A stretch of DNA of 21,389 bases from a virus. Below are positions 12,960-20,441 of this stretch, in pieces. The position numbers and the translations under genes were made by a program. The notes below the pieces were generated by a model. That model was not told the DNA's origin. It saw only the letters and a program-made list of their open reading frames with translations, and ran no database searches. Location: IMG/VR virus record IMGVR_UViG_3300032677_000191, positions 1 through 21,389 of that record; one strand, written 5' to 3'. The stretch's first letter is position 1. Each line of letters starts with the position of its first letter.

Positions 12960-13514
12960 ATGAAATACGGATATGCACGCGTTTCTTCCAAAGATCAGGA
13001 CCTTTCCATCCAGCTGGAAGCCCTAAAAGCCGCATCTTGCGACATGATACGTTCCGAAAAACTGTCCGCCCGTGCTCTCGACAACCGCGAAGAGCTGAAG
13101 ATCTTGCTTCAGTTTCTTCGTGAAGGCGACACCTTGGTCGTCACAAGGGTTGACAGATTGGCTCGATCAGTGCGTGATCTCTCCAACATCGTCCATGATT
13201 TGAACGATCGCGGTATCAGCCTGATCGCCTTGCAACAGCAGATCGACACCGGTAATCCGACAGGCCGTGCGTTCTTATCCATGCTTGGTGTGTTCGCTGA
13301 GTTTGAGAATGAAATCAGGCGGGAGCGTCAAGCGGCTGGCATCCAGCGTGCCAAGGAGCAAGGTAAGTACATCGGAAAAGGCCGACCACCTGTTGTTGAC
13401 CCCACATTGATTAAACAGGCGGTGTCGCGGGGTGAAGGGGCAACGGCTATTGCGAAGCGGTTGGGGATTTCACGGGCGACAGTGTATCGGACGATGGCAA
13501 TGGAGCTGCATTGA
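12960..13514 (+). CDS. Serine recombinase of the resolvase/invertase family
   Basis: 184 aa from ATG 12960, preferred over ATG 12954 because AGGAG then sits at the right distance. The catalytic domain has YARVSSKDQD (R7, nucleophile S9), VTRVDRLARS (R64, D66, R67, R70), GRAFLSMLGVFAEFE and ENEIRRERQ; the C-terminal domain after GRPP is a Hin/resolvase helix-turn-helix (ATAIAKRLGISRATVYRTM). It is the small form, not the large serine integrase, so it is expected to resolve multimers or invert a segment. No second transposon gene is present. It has its own promoter. Confidence 0.93.
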   Translation: MKYGYARVSSKDQDLSIQLEALKAASCDMIRSEKLSARALDNREELKILLQFLREGDTLVVTRVDRLARSVRDLSNIVHDLNDRGISLIALQQQIDTGNPTGRAFLSMLGVFAEFENEIRRERQAAGIQRAKEQGKYIGKGRPPVVDPTLIKQAVSRGEGATAIAKRLGISRATVYRTMAMELH

Positions 13515-13528
13515 TTGAAGGAGAGCGG

Positions 13529-13603
13529 ATGACAAGATGGATTATCGAGATAGCAACACTCATGGCGATCATCTTCGTGGCATATATCGCCCGTTATGTG
13601 TAG
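13529..13603 (+). CDS. 24-aa membrane microprotein
   Basis: ATG 13529 has AAGGAGAG at an ideal distance. The peptide is almost wholly one hydrophobic helix (IIEIATLMAIIFVAYIA) with Arg at both ends. It follows the recombinase by 14 bases and overlaps the next frame for most of its length, so only one of the two starts may be used. Confidence 0.45.
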   Translation: MTRWIIEIATLMAIIFVAYIARYV

Positions 13604-13770
13604 AACCCGTAAGGACAGGATGGTTTAGATATGTGACCTACAGCCAGATCGACAATTATCACAGAGCTGGCTGGATGATTGTTGCGGATTTTGCGGGGAC
13701 ACATCATGGTCAATATGCCCTGATAATGTGGCGCTGCGATTGCGAGGATGGATATGAACACAGCCATTGA
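13537..13770 (+). CDS. Small phage protein, function unknown
   Basis: 77 aa. The C-terminal 50 residues (WFRYVTYSQIDNYHRAGWMIVADFAGTHHGQYALIMWRC) match a small phage protein type I recall: an aromatic strand, 'AGW', and 'THHG.Y...M'. The first 20 residues overlap the membrane microprotein in another frame and are not family-like, so the true start is uncertain; no other ATG or GTG is in frame. Its end overlaps the hydroxylase start. Confidence 0.6.
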   Translation: MDYRDSNTHGDHLRGIYRPLCVEPVRTGWFRYVTYSQIDNYHRAGWMIVADFAGTHHGQYALIMWRCDCEDGYEHSH

Positions 13771-14311
13771 AGTGATGAGTGGGTTAAATGTTTTACCCCT
13801 TTATGCCGAGTTGATGAACACGCCTTCATGGCAGGACATCACGATACGGCAGACTTATGAGGGGTCAGCCCATGCGGACACCGAGACGATCTTTATTAGA
13901 GGGCCTAAGAGTTTCTACCCAGAAGATTACTTCAACGACCTCGGCAGTTATGACTACCCCCACATAAATCTCTTTCCACAGGCCATGGTGCTGATCGAGC
14001 AGTTGCGGGAAATGTTGCCGATCACTGAATTGGGGCGGGTTTTGATAGTAAAATTAAAACCCGGCGGTTATGTAACGCCCCACATCGATGAGGGGCTGTA
14101 TGCCGATCATTTTGCGCGGTTTCATGTTGTGATCTCAACCAATTCGGAATGTGTGAACACCACGGGCGGGCAGTCCCTTCATTGGGAGGCCGGCAGCGTC
14201 TGGTGGTTTAATCACAAGATGACGCATACGGCCACCAATAACGGCTTGACCGATCGTATCCACATGATTGTTGATGCCGTCACACCCTTTACGGACAACT
14301 TGTCAAATTAA
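13754..14311 (+). CDS. Fe(II)/2-oxoglutarate Asp/Asn beta-hydroxylase-like protein
   Basis: 185 aa from ATG 13754 (GAGG six bases upstream; ATG 13748 is also possible). The double-stranded beta-helix signature is visible: VKLKPGGYVTPHIDEG gives the H-x-D pair (H110, D112), and WWFNHKMTHTATNN followed by DRIHMIVD gives the distal His (H158, or H154) and the 2-oxoglutarate-binding Arg (R168). Spacing of His to Arg is ten residues, as in Asp/Asn hydroxylases. Substrate unknown: a protein side chain or a small molecule. Phages carry such enzymes at times, occasionally to modify virion or host proteins. Confidence 0.8.
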   Translation: MNTAIEVMSGLNVLPLYAELMNTPSWQDITIRQTYEGSAHADTETIFIRGPKSFYPEDYFNDLGSYDYPHINLFPQAMVLIEQLREMLPITELGRVLIVKLKPGGYVTPHIDEGLYADHFARFHVVISTNSECVNTTGGQSLHWEAGSVWWFNHKMTHTATNNGLTDRIHMIVDAVTPFTDNLSN

Positions 14312-14349
14312 AATTCATCTGATAGGATGGCATCAGGTTGGGAGTTTTT

Positions 14350-14775
14350 ATGAACACAGAATTAGAGAGTTTCTTAGACGACCTTGCTGGGACGTTGAAG
14401 AAAGCGGCAGAGAGTGCGGTGTGGGATGTGCCCATGAACCACCGCACAAAAGATTCGATCTCGGCGTATAGAGCCGCCGTCGGGATGGTATCAGCCTGTG
14501 TGAGGGACGTGTTGGATAAACACCGCGCTCCTGCCGCAGTTACATCTGAGGATAAGACAAGTGTATCAACACAAATGGCAGCGCCTGAAAAGGTGGATGA
14601 AGAGACTGCTGATCCTGCTCAAGCGCCTATAGGCACTTCAGAAAATGCTGTTTCAGATTTGCTGGCAGGAGATCAGGAGCCTGTAGGGCTTGATATTAGC
14701 CAAGAAACCATGTTCCATGATGGGGTCGACAAACCCCGTCGTCGGAGGAGTGGTGACAGAAATGGCTCGCAATAA
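14350..14775 (+). CDS. Hypothetical protein with acidic low-complexity tail
   Basis: 141 aa from ATG 14350 with GGGAG five bases upstream. Residues 1-65 are a helical domain (LESFLDDLAGTLKKAAESAVWDVP, then RAAVGMVSACVRDVLDKH); the rest is a disordered Glu/Ala/Pro-rich tail ending in a basic RRRRSGDR. No family recognised. It precedes a run of tiny basic proteins ahead of the terminase. Confidence 0.65.
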   Translation: MNTELESFLDDLAGTLKKAAESAVWDVPMNHRTKDSISAYRAAVGMVSACVRDVLDKHRAPAAVTSEDKTSVSTQMAAPEKVDEETADPAQAPIGTSENAVSDLLAGDQEPVGLDISQETMFHDGVDKPRRRRSGDRNGSQ

Positions 14776-14827
14776 CCCAGACAAACCTCATAGAGATCGA
14801 GGAAACGGAGATCGAAATGCCCCTTAA
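14762..14827 (+). CDS. Possible 21-aa basic peptide
   Basis: ATG 14762 has GGAGGAG about ten bases upstream and reads MARNNPDKPHRDRGNGD before ending. It overlaps both neighbours. The polar, Arg/Asn-rich composition resembles the other tiny basic proteins nearby, but evidence is thin. Confidence 0.3.
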   Translation: MARNNPDKPHRDRGNGDRNAP

Positions 14828-14954
14828 GAAATCATCATCAAATAAAGCTGTTAGCGAAAACATTGGCAAGATGGTCAAAGAAGGAAAGCCCATCAAGCAA
14901 GCTGTCGCTGCGGCAAAACAGACCCAGCGCACAGCAGCTAAAAAAGGAAAATAA
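14817..14954 (+). CDS. 45-aa Lys/Ala-rich basic protein
   Basis: MPLKKSSSNKAVSENIGKM followed by VKEGKPIKQAVAAA and a basic end. This 'MPLKKG.S...I..NI..L...GKP..QA.AIA' type is a widespread tiny phage protein found near packaging genes, of unknown function. CGGAG lies upstream of ATG 14817. Confidence 0.75.
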   Translation: MPLKKSSSNKAVSENIGKMVKEGKPIKQAVAAAKQTQRTAAKKGK

Positions 14955-14956
14955 AA

Positions 14957-15106
14957 ATGATTAAGCGCCCTTCAACACAACCTGTTGGCGCTAAATTGAA
15001 AGACACACCCAAGGTGCAAAAGAAGGTGTCTTCAGTCGGCGTAAATCGCATCGCCAATCTGGGTGATTATGCGCACCCACCCAAGAGTAAAAAGAAGAAA
15101 ACCTGA
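14957..15106 (+). CDS. 49-aa basic hypothetical protein
   Basis: ATG 14957 follows the previous stop by two bases with AAAGGAAA upstream, and its TGA overlaps the next ATG (TGATG). Rich in Lys and Pro (MIKRPSTQPVGAKLKDTPK at the start; a KSKKKK end). No family recognised, but the tight packing supports coding. Confidence 0.6.
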   Translation: MIKRPSTQPVGAKLKDTPKVQKKVSSVGVNRIANLGDYAHPPKSKKKKT

Positions 15107-15291
15107 TGCCTCGAGTCTATAAGAAAAAAGAGGACGCTAAACGGGAAAAGGTAACAGTCCCCGTGTCCTCTACTTTTTTAGATCGGCTTAAGAGTTATGC
15201 AGAAACTGTAAAACTCTCACATACCGAAGCGGCGCGACGTTTCATCGAAGTTGGCTTAGATCAGGAGAAGCCGAATGATAAGCATGGATAA
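15106..15291 (+). CDS. Ribbon-helix-helix-like small protein
   Basis: 61 aa. A basic N-terminus (MPRVYKKKEDAKREK) leads into VTVPVSSTFLDRLKSYAE and SHTEAARRFIEVGLDQ, a strand-helix-helix layout typical of Arc/MetJ-type DNA binders. It sits two genes before the large terminase, so it could bind the packaging site or regulate the late operon; not proven. Confidence 0.6.
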   Translation: MPRVYKKKEDAKREKVTVPVSSTFLDRLKSYAETVKLSHTEAARRFIEVGLDQEKPNDKHG

Positions 15292-15529
15292 CATGATCGA
15301 GCGATGCGCAGGTGTTGTGAGTAAATGGTCAGAGCGTGCTATTACGCATGAAACTGTTAATGATTTTGCAGCTGTGTTCGGTATGGAGCTGAATTGGAAT
15401 TTAGCGCCAGTTGAGATCGAAACGCCCAAGGAGCCGCAAGATCCGCAACAATATGATATTTTTACCGAGTTATCGGGTGAGGATAAATACGCCATGAAAA
15501 GCTGGCGTGAAAACTCTGGTTTATTATGA
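15275..15529 (+). CDS. Hypothetical protein directly upstream of the terminase
   Basis: 84 aa; AGGAGAAG is well placed for ATG 15275. The N-terminus is helical (MIERCAGVVSKWSERAITHETVNDFAAVFGMEL), the C-terminus acidic and Pro-rich. It overlaps the terminase start (TTATGACG). Position would suit a small terminase partner, but it has no recognisable helix-turn-helix, so I leave it unnamed. Confidence 0.6.
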   Translation: MISMDNMIERCAGVVSKWSERAITHETVNDFAAVFGMELNWNLAPVEIETPKEPQDPQQYDIFTELSGEDKYAMKSWRENSGLL

Positions 15530-17412
15530 CGGTAAAATCATCGAAATGGCTCAAACTGTTTCAAGACTTTATCGCGGATATTCGTATCTCGTCGAAGGAA
15601 TCAACGTCGCAAGATGAACGTGGCGCGAAGCTGGAGTTGTGGGAGAGCCAGCGGCGTTTTATTCAAGAAGTCGGCTCTGGCCTCGATAATGACATCCATA
15701 AGTTTTATTGTTTAAAATCGCGCCAGCTTGGTGTGACGACTGTGTCATTGGCGATCGATGTGTTCTGGATGGCGCTGCACCCCAACATCATCGGTTGCCT
15801 TGTGACAGATACGGAGAAAAACCGTGAAGCGAACAGAATGCTGCTCGAGAAATATGTTGAGTCGTTTCCCGAAGGGTACTTTGGGGATACGTTCAAGATT
15901 GTACGATCCAATCGCCAGATGCTGCAGTTCTCAAATGGCGCACGACTTGACTTGCTCGTCGCAGGGACGAAAGACAAAGGGACGTCATGGGGCGAAGGTG
16001 TTGGGTACGCCTTCGGTCATTTGACGGAGGTTGCGGCGTATGGGTCGGCAGAGGGTTTGAAATCTCTAGAAGAAGGTTTCGCTCAGACCAATCCAAATCG
16101 TTTGTTTATTTATGAGTCCACAGCAAAAGGTTTTAACCATTGGCGCACACGCTATGTCGATGGTCTTAATGATCCGCTGACGGCACGCTCGTTCTTTGTT
16201 GGATGGTGGGCTGGCGACACGAATAAGATTGCCCGTAAAGATCCGCGGTTCCTACAGCATGGTCTTCATCCCCCTGAGTTTGAAGAACGCGAGATGATCG
16301 ATGCGGTCAAAGAGTTTTATGGTCACAAGATCAGCGCCGAGCAATTAGCGTGGATAAGATGGAAGACAGAGACCGCAGGTGCCGAGCAGACCTTGCTCGA
16401 TCAGAACCAGCCATGGACGGCAGAACAAGCCTTCGTGCAAACAGGTTACTCGTTCTTTCAGACCCGTGTCATTACAGCTGATATTAAGAAAATTGAAGAA
16501 GATAATGTACGCTACAGAGCCTATCGTTATGAGGTTGATGGCGACTTCTTTAATTTCAGAATGTATGAGTTAAAGCCCGGCGTTGACTCACCTGATGATA
16601 TTGAATTGAAGGTGTGGGAAGAGCCTGTTGAAGGTGGCAAATATGTTATCGGAATGGACCCGGCGTATGGCCGAAACGACCACAAAGATCATCATGTCAT
16701 TTCCGTATGGAGATGTTATGCTGATCGAGTTGTACAAGTTGCGGAATATTGTACAGCGGATGTGGAAGCAAAGCACGCGGCTTGGGTTCTTTTTCATTTG
16801 TCATCTGCTTATGTGGATTGCTTGGTGAACCCTGAGATCGGCGGCCCCGGCGCGTTGGTGCTTGGAGAGTTCGATCATTTACGCCAGTTACTATCACTTG
16901 AGAGTAATGCCGAACGTGTGAAAGCGCGTGGGTGGGAAGACGCTGCCGCGCACGCTCGTATGTATCTATACAAACGACCGGACTCAATGGGCGCAGGTTA
17001 TGTGCTGGGCTTTGCAACGAACTGGTCGACAAAATCTGTGCTGATGCACCAGCTGCGTGGATGCTATGTGTCGCGTGAGCTTGAGATCAAATCGAAAGCC
17101 CTGTTGCACGAGATGTCGTTGGTTGTTGTTGAAGACGGCAATATCGGTGCACCTGAATCACGCGATGAAAATTGTAAGGACGACCGCGTTTTTGCGATGG
17201 CCTTTGCGGTGCGTGCATGGAAAGACTGGACGCAGAAAGACCTGATGGCGCAGGGGTTGACCTATGAAGCGGTCTCATCTGCGCAACGCGGCGAGAAACC
17301 AACTGTCGCAACAACAGTTAATCGTATCGTTTTTAATTATTTAAAGACGATGCAAGAGCAAGCCGACAACGAAGAGGAGCCCGCAACATGGCAGACGGAG
17401 TACGGACTGTGA
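15526..17412 (+). CDS. Terminase large subunit
   Basis: 628 aa. The ATPase domain has the adenine-binding WESQRRFI (39-46), a Walker A variant CLKSRQLGVTT (62-72), Walker B with catalytic Glu in FGHLTEV (E168), and the coupling motif ESTAKG (197-202). The RNase H-like nuclease follows: GMDPAYGRND (D378), VNPEIGGPG, and a C-terminal CKDDRVFAMAFA supplying the last acidic residue. It pumps DNA into the prohead and cuts genome ends. It begins in a 4-nt overlap with the preceding gene and overlaps the next by 25 nt. The portal that it docks to is encoded on the other strand. Confidence 0.95.
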   Translation: MTVKSSKWLKLFQDFIADIRISSKESTSQDERGAKLELWESQRRFIQEVGSGLDNDIHKFYCLKSRQLGVTTVSLAIDVFWMALHPNIIGCLVTDTEKNREANRMLLEKYVESFPEGYFGDTFKIVRSNRQMLQFSNGARLDLLVAGTKDKGTSWGEGVGYAFGHLTEVAAYGSAEGLKSLEEGFAQTNPNRLFIYESTAKGFNHWRTRYVDGLNDPLTARSFFVGWWAGDTNKIARKDPRFLQHGLHPPEFEEREMIDAVKEFYGHKISAEQLAWIRWKTETAGAEQTLLDQNQPWTAEQAFVQTGYSFFQTRVITADIKKIEEDNVRYRAYRYEVDGDFFNFRMYELKPGVDSPDDIELKVWEEPVEGGKYVIGMDPAYGRNDHKDHHVISVWRCYADRVVQVAEYCTADVEAKHAAWVLFHLSSAYVDCLVNPEIGGPGALVLGEFDHLRQLLSLESNAERVKARGWEDAAAHARMYLYKRPDSMGAGYVLGFATNWSTKSVLMHQLRGCYVSRELEIKSKALLHEMSLVVVEDGNIGAPESRDENCKDDRVFAMAFAVRAWKDWTQKDLMAQGLTYEAVSSAQRGEKPTVATTVNRIVFNYLKTMQEQADNEEEPATWQTEYGL

Positions 17413-17732
17413 GACGCTCAGACGTTCGCTTTAGAGCAAAAGAAGATGTGATCGATGCGCCAGTATCTGATCTTATGGAGGCTGACCCAGTTGAAGATAA
17501 TTCGCTGAAATTTGATCCACTTCCAGAAGTCAATTCCGCTTTTCCTTATGATGGGCAGCCCGTGTGGTTGACTATGAACGGAACAACAATGGTGCCTGCC
17601 ACATGGCGCATCACACGCGCTTATGACGCGGCTAATGTGAAGTGGGTGTATAATGCTTATTGGGCGCGTCACAATGCCGGCGGTCAAAAAATAGATTTTG
17701 AACCTATTGGCTACAGAAAGATGGAAGAGTAA
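17388..17732 (+). CDS. Hypothetical protein following the terminase
   Basis: 114 aa; GAGGAG lies upstream of ATG 17388 inside the terminase end. The first 50 residues are acidic and probably disordered; the remainder (YDGQPVWLTMNGTTMVPATWRITRAYD, then WVYNAYWARHNAGG) looks like a small beta domain with conserved-looking Trp and Tyr. No family recognised. Confidence 0.65.
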   Translation: MADGVRTVRRSDVRFRAKEDVIDAPVSDLMEADPVEDNSLKFDPLPEVNSAFPYDGQPVWLTMNGTTMVPATWRITRAYDAANVKWVYNAYWARHNAGGQKIDFEPIGYRKMEE

Positions 17733-17733
17733 G

Positions 17734-18315
17734 ATGACCGTGACATTGGGGATCGACATGAATAAGTCGGACAATTTCTTAGAACCCACCAAATATAAAA
17801 TTCGCTATAAATGCGAATTGTGTGGGCATGAATACAGCCGCACTTATAAAGCCATTCCAATCAAAGATCCTTCATGCCCAAGCAAAGCCTGTATCGCTAA
17901 ACAGGAATTAGCTTCGCTCAAACAGCAGATGGCGAATTTGCAGCGCATGATCGAGGAGGGTCACGCCCCCGGACAGATCGGAAACAAGGTTGTCGTCAAG
18001 GCCGTTGATGAAACAGCGCGTATTGTGATGGAAGATTATAAGATGACGGATCTGAAAGATAACATCCGTCACGGCGAAAGTGTTGCGCCAAAATTGCCGG
18101 GCCAGCAGCAAACCCTTGCCGATAATTATTTTGGTGGCGGCGGTCTGCGTGCCGCAGGTATCAGCTCAAAACAAGCGCAAGCTCTTGGGCGTCGCGCCAT
18201 TGCGGGGGCTTTCCGCAGCACAGCTCTCAACCCCGGATCTATTCAACTACCCGAAGTCAAGAACGGGCAATCGCCTTTACGGGTTATGAGAACCGAACCA
18301 ACAGGTAAAAAATAA
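17734..18315 (+). CDS. Zinc-ribbon phage protein of the packaging cluster
   Basis: 193 aa from ATG 17734 (GGAAGAG upstream; the frame is open from 17698). Near the N-terminus, YKCELCGHEYSRTYK followed by CPSKAC forms a C-x2-C ... C-x4-C zinc-binding site. A coiled coil (LASLKQQMANLQRMIEEG) and a Gly-rich segment NYFGGGGLRAAG follow. The order terminase, small protein, zinc-ribbon protein, portal fits a head-assembly cluster; exact role unknown. Its stop codon lies inside the terminator stem. Confidence 0.7.
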   Translation: MTVTLGIDMNKSDNFLEPTKYKIRYKCELCGHEYSRTYKAIPIKDPSCPSKACIAKQELASLKQQMANLQRMIEEGHAPGQIGNKVVVKAVDETARIVMEDYKMTDLKDNIRHGESVAPKLPGQQQTLADNYFGGGGLRAAGISSKQAQALGRRAIAGAFRSTALNPGSIQLPEVKNGQSPLRVMRTEPTGKK

Positions 18316-18339
18316 GGGGCTCTGAGCCCCTTATTTTTT
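18307..18339. terminator. Bidirectional terminator between convergent terminase and portal units
   Basis: A perfect 15-bp stem (AAAAAATAAGGGGCT with its complement) around the loop CTG. The A and T ends give a U-tract on both strands. The stop codons of the plus-strand zinc-ribbon gene and of the minus-strand portal gene are both inside the stem. Confidence 0.92.
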
Positions 18340-20109
18340 CTTATGTGTTTGAGCTTTAAGTTCTTGCTCTTTTTCCGCTGCTTCGGCGCGAGCAATTTCG
18401 CGGCGCATAATACCAGCGCGAAGTTCGTCTGGATCGCTGACATCGACCTTGTCCACCAACTCGGCTGGTGACATAGCGCCGATGCGTTGCAAGTTGAAGG
18501 CAAGCTCTTTGGCGTCTTGTGAGAACGCTGGTGATGAAGAGTGTGAATCAACAGTGAGCGAGACGTCATCAGGTAGATCAGCAAAGGTAAATGTGACGGG
18601 CACAAGACCTTTGGCAGGTGGGATTAAAATCTTTTCCTCACCGGGAGCTGATGAATCTTCAAAACCCGCTGCCTCTTTTGGCACCCACGCGATCATCTTA
18701 TTGTCGACGTGTGCGCGGGCGAGATCGAGCATAAGTGCACCGAATTTTTCAACGTCACGCTCGATCAAGAGGGCACGGTCCTTAAAGCGTGGTGAGAACA
18801 TGCGCACAAGTGTTTCAGCGTGCTGGGCTGATCTAACACCTGCCTCGCCCTGACCTTTGGCGATGGGCGGTAAGCCCATCATCTCGTCAAACATACGCTC
18901 ATATTCGTGCAGCGATTCCCAGAGAGCTTGAGGGATTTGGACGTTGTCACGCTCGATCTTGGCGTTTGGGTTTGAATCAGTCCAATACCCGCCCGGCTTG
19001 TTAAAGCGGGATAAGGCTTGCTGGTTGACACCTGTCGAGCCCACAAATTTGGTTGCAGGTTCTTCTTGTTTGCGAAGCATCTTATTGATGCCTGTGATGC
19101 GCGAATTGATGGCTTCCTGAAGCAGGACAAGACGGGTGATTTCAGACGCACCCCAGAAATAATCAGGTACGGGGTTGGCGCAGAACATGTTGAAAGGGTG
19201 ACTACCCCTAAGAACGTCGTCAGTCTGCTTGGTGTGCGTATTATATGAAAAAGCACTGGTTATCTGATATTTGCCGTTGATGAGGATGTTATCCCCGATG
19301 ATCTGAAATGTCGCCCAATCGCCACGGGCATCATCCCAGACCCAGAGTTCATCCATCTCCAGCATCGAGGACTCAACAGCTGGATCGACGCTGGCGCGAG
19401 GCTGTGACATCCAGTCAACAATACCACGGCTTTGATTTGGCAAACCCGCACCACCTGCTTGGAAAGGATAAAGACCGCCAGTGACGATATTCATGGCTGT
19501 GCCAGAAGCATCCGACAGACTGCCTTTTGAGCTTTGCATATAGGCTTTGGCGCGTTCTTTCAGGTCTGACTCATCAGGGCGACCTCTTACAAGGTTGCGG
19601 AATTGAGCAGGTGAAATCAGCATCCGATGGTTGAAGGCTTCCATGTCTGCATCGAGCTTTGTGTAATTCTCATGCAGAACACCGAAGTTTTCTGGTTGAA
19701 CAAGTTGACACGAAAATTCTTTGTTGACGACATTTGCTTTCGTGAGGCCCAGACCTTTACGCAAGGCAATACCAACGGCTTGCGAAATCAAATTGTCCGA
19801 ATCAGTCTGCCGGCAAATCTTTCTGATTCGCGCCGCCGCGACACGACCTTTTGATTCATTGACGATGTTTGGAATGTCGGGGTCTGTGATCGCAAAGCGT
19901 AAAGAGACGGGTGAAAAAAGCAGCGACTCAAGATCATCGAGCGAGGCGTAAGTCTTATTAAACATCGCCGGAGCTGACGCATCGGCTGATCCAGAATTTG
20001 CGTAAGTCTCGAAAAATGCGCCACGATTTTGTCTGGCTTGCCTAGAAGACATGCAAATATTCGCTAGATTTCGGGCGAATGATTCAAGGTCTCTTTTTGG
20101 TATGTGCAT
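18331..20109 (-). CDS. Portal protein
   Basis: 592 aa from ATG 20109, which has AGGATGGG upstream; the longer open frame to 20289 crosses the promoter region. Typical portal features for this phage type are visible: SSRQARQNRGAFFETYANSGS near the start, a SPVSLRF segment, GGLYPFQAGG, RGIVDWMSQP, LDELWVWDDARGDW (written MDELWVWDD here), HPFNMFCANPVPDYFWGASEI, INSRITGINKMLRKQEEP, FNKPGGYWTD, and GEAGVRSAQHAETLVRMFSPRFKDRALLIE. The C-terminal 90 residues are acidic, ending in a Lys-rich tail. It forms the dodecameric gate for DNA at the capsid vertex. Its orientation opposite to the terminase is uncommon. Confidence 0.93.
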   Translation of the reverse strand: MHIPKRDLESFARNLANICMSSRQARQNRGAFFETYANSGSADASAPAMFNKTYASLDDLESLLFSPVSLRFAITDPDIPNIVNESKGRVAAARIRKICRQTDSDNLISQAVGIALRKGLGLTKANVVNKEFSCQLVQPENFGVLHENYTKLDADMEAFNHRMLISPAQFRNLVRGRPDESDLKERAKAYMQSSKGSLSDASGTAMNIVTGGLYPFQAGGAGLPNQSRGIVDWMSQPRASVDPAVESSMLEMDELWVWDDARGDWATFQIIGDNILINGKYQITSAFSYNTHTKQTDDVLRGSHPFNMFCANPVPDYFWGASEITRLVLLQEAINSRITGINKMLRKQEEPATKFVGSTGVNQQALSRFNKPGGYWTDSNPNAKIERDNVQIPQALWESLHEYERMFDEMMGLPPIAKGQGEAGVRSAQHAETLVRMFSPRFKDRALLIERDVEKFGALMLDLARAHVDNKMIAWVPKEAAGFEDSSAPGEEKILIPPAKGLVPVTFTFADLPDDVSLTVDSHSSSPAFSQDAKELAFNLQRIGAMSPAELVDKVDVSDPDELRAGIMRREIARAEAAEKEQELKAQTHKKK

Positions 20110-20151
20110 GTCATCCCATCCTATCGTTTTGATAACGCACAACTTTTCAGA

Positions 20152-20189
20152 TTTATATATTGACAAGCGTTCAATATACAACGTAATCT
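20152..20189. promoter_or_regulatory. Divergent promoters over a 23-nt palindrome
   Basis: TATATTGA (20156-20163) and TCAATATA (20171-20178) are exact inverted repeats with a 7-nt spacer. On the minus strand TTGTAT (20181-20176), 18 bases, TATAAA (20157-20152) would drive the portal. On the plus strand TTGACA (20160-20165) with a weak TAATCT 18 bases on could drive the microprotein unit. The palindrome overlaps both, so one regulator could control both. Confidence 0.5.
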
Positions 20190-20244
20190 TTTGTGGTGTT
20201 GAGATGGTAAGCTCTCTCGACGTTCCCAGCAATAGGAGTTTAAA

Positions 20245-20310
20245 ATGACTTTTAACGACACATGCGAAAAGCGCGGTAAAAAGTCCCACAAGCGCGGTAT
20301 GCGTAAGTAA
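20245..20310 (+). CDS. 21-aa basic microprotein
   Basis: ATG 20245 is preceded by ATAGGAG at a good distance. The product has ten Lys/Arg among 21 residues (MTFNDTCEKRGKK, then HKRGMRK). It is the first gene of the divergent plus-strand unit and stands alone between a promoter and a hairpin, which supports real expression. Likely nucleic-acid binding or structural; no family recognised. Confidence 0.6.
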   Translation: MTFNDTCEKRGKKSHKRGMRK

Positions 20311-20321
20311 GACTATTTGAG

Positions 20322-20347
20322 AGACGGGGGCTTACTGGTCCCCGTCT
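20322..20347 (+). terminator. Hairpin after the first microprotein, possible attenuator
   Basis: AGACGGGG and CCCCGTCT form an 8-bp stem with a 10-nt loop, followed by TTC TAC, a weak U-tract. Partial termination here would make the first peptide gene the most expressed in the unit. Confidence 0.55.
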
Positions 20348-20372
20348 TTCTACATTCTAAAGGATTTTGAAA

Positions 20373-20414
20373 ATGGCTTATCGTTCTGCAAAACGTCGCG
20401 TAAAGCGCAAGTAA
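20373..20414 (+). CDS. 13-aa Arg/Lys-rich microprotein
   Basis: MAYRSAKRRVKRK, preceded by AAAGGA about eight bases upstream and followed by a fresh ribosome site for the next gene. Seven of 13 residues are basic. This is very short, but the start signal, isolation in its own 40 nt and similarity in character to the 21-aa peptide upstream argue for a true gene, perhaps a DNA-condensing or capsid-interior peptide. Confidence 0.5.
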   Translation: MAYRSAKRRVKRK

Positions 20415-20441
20415 GTTTCTCTTAATTAAAGAGTAGAGATT

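Noticed and set aside
12960-13514. Serine recombinase as a phage integrase
   Set aside because: It is about 184 aa with a Hin-type C-terminus; large serine integrases are more than twice this size, and no att site or host gene is visible.
14321-20125. GATAGGATGG at 14321 and its reverse complement near 20116, as possible inversion boundaries for the portal
   Set aside because: The match is only ten bases, lies in ribosome-site-like sequence and is not a dyad recombination site; chance is likely.
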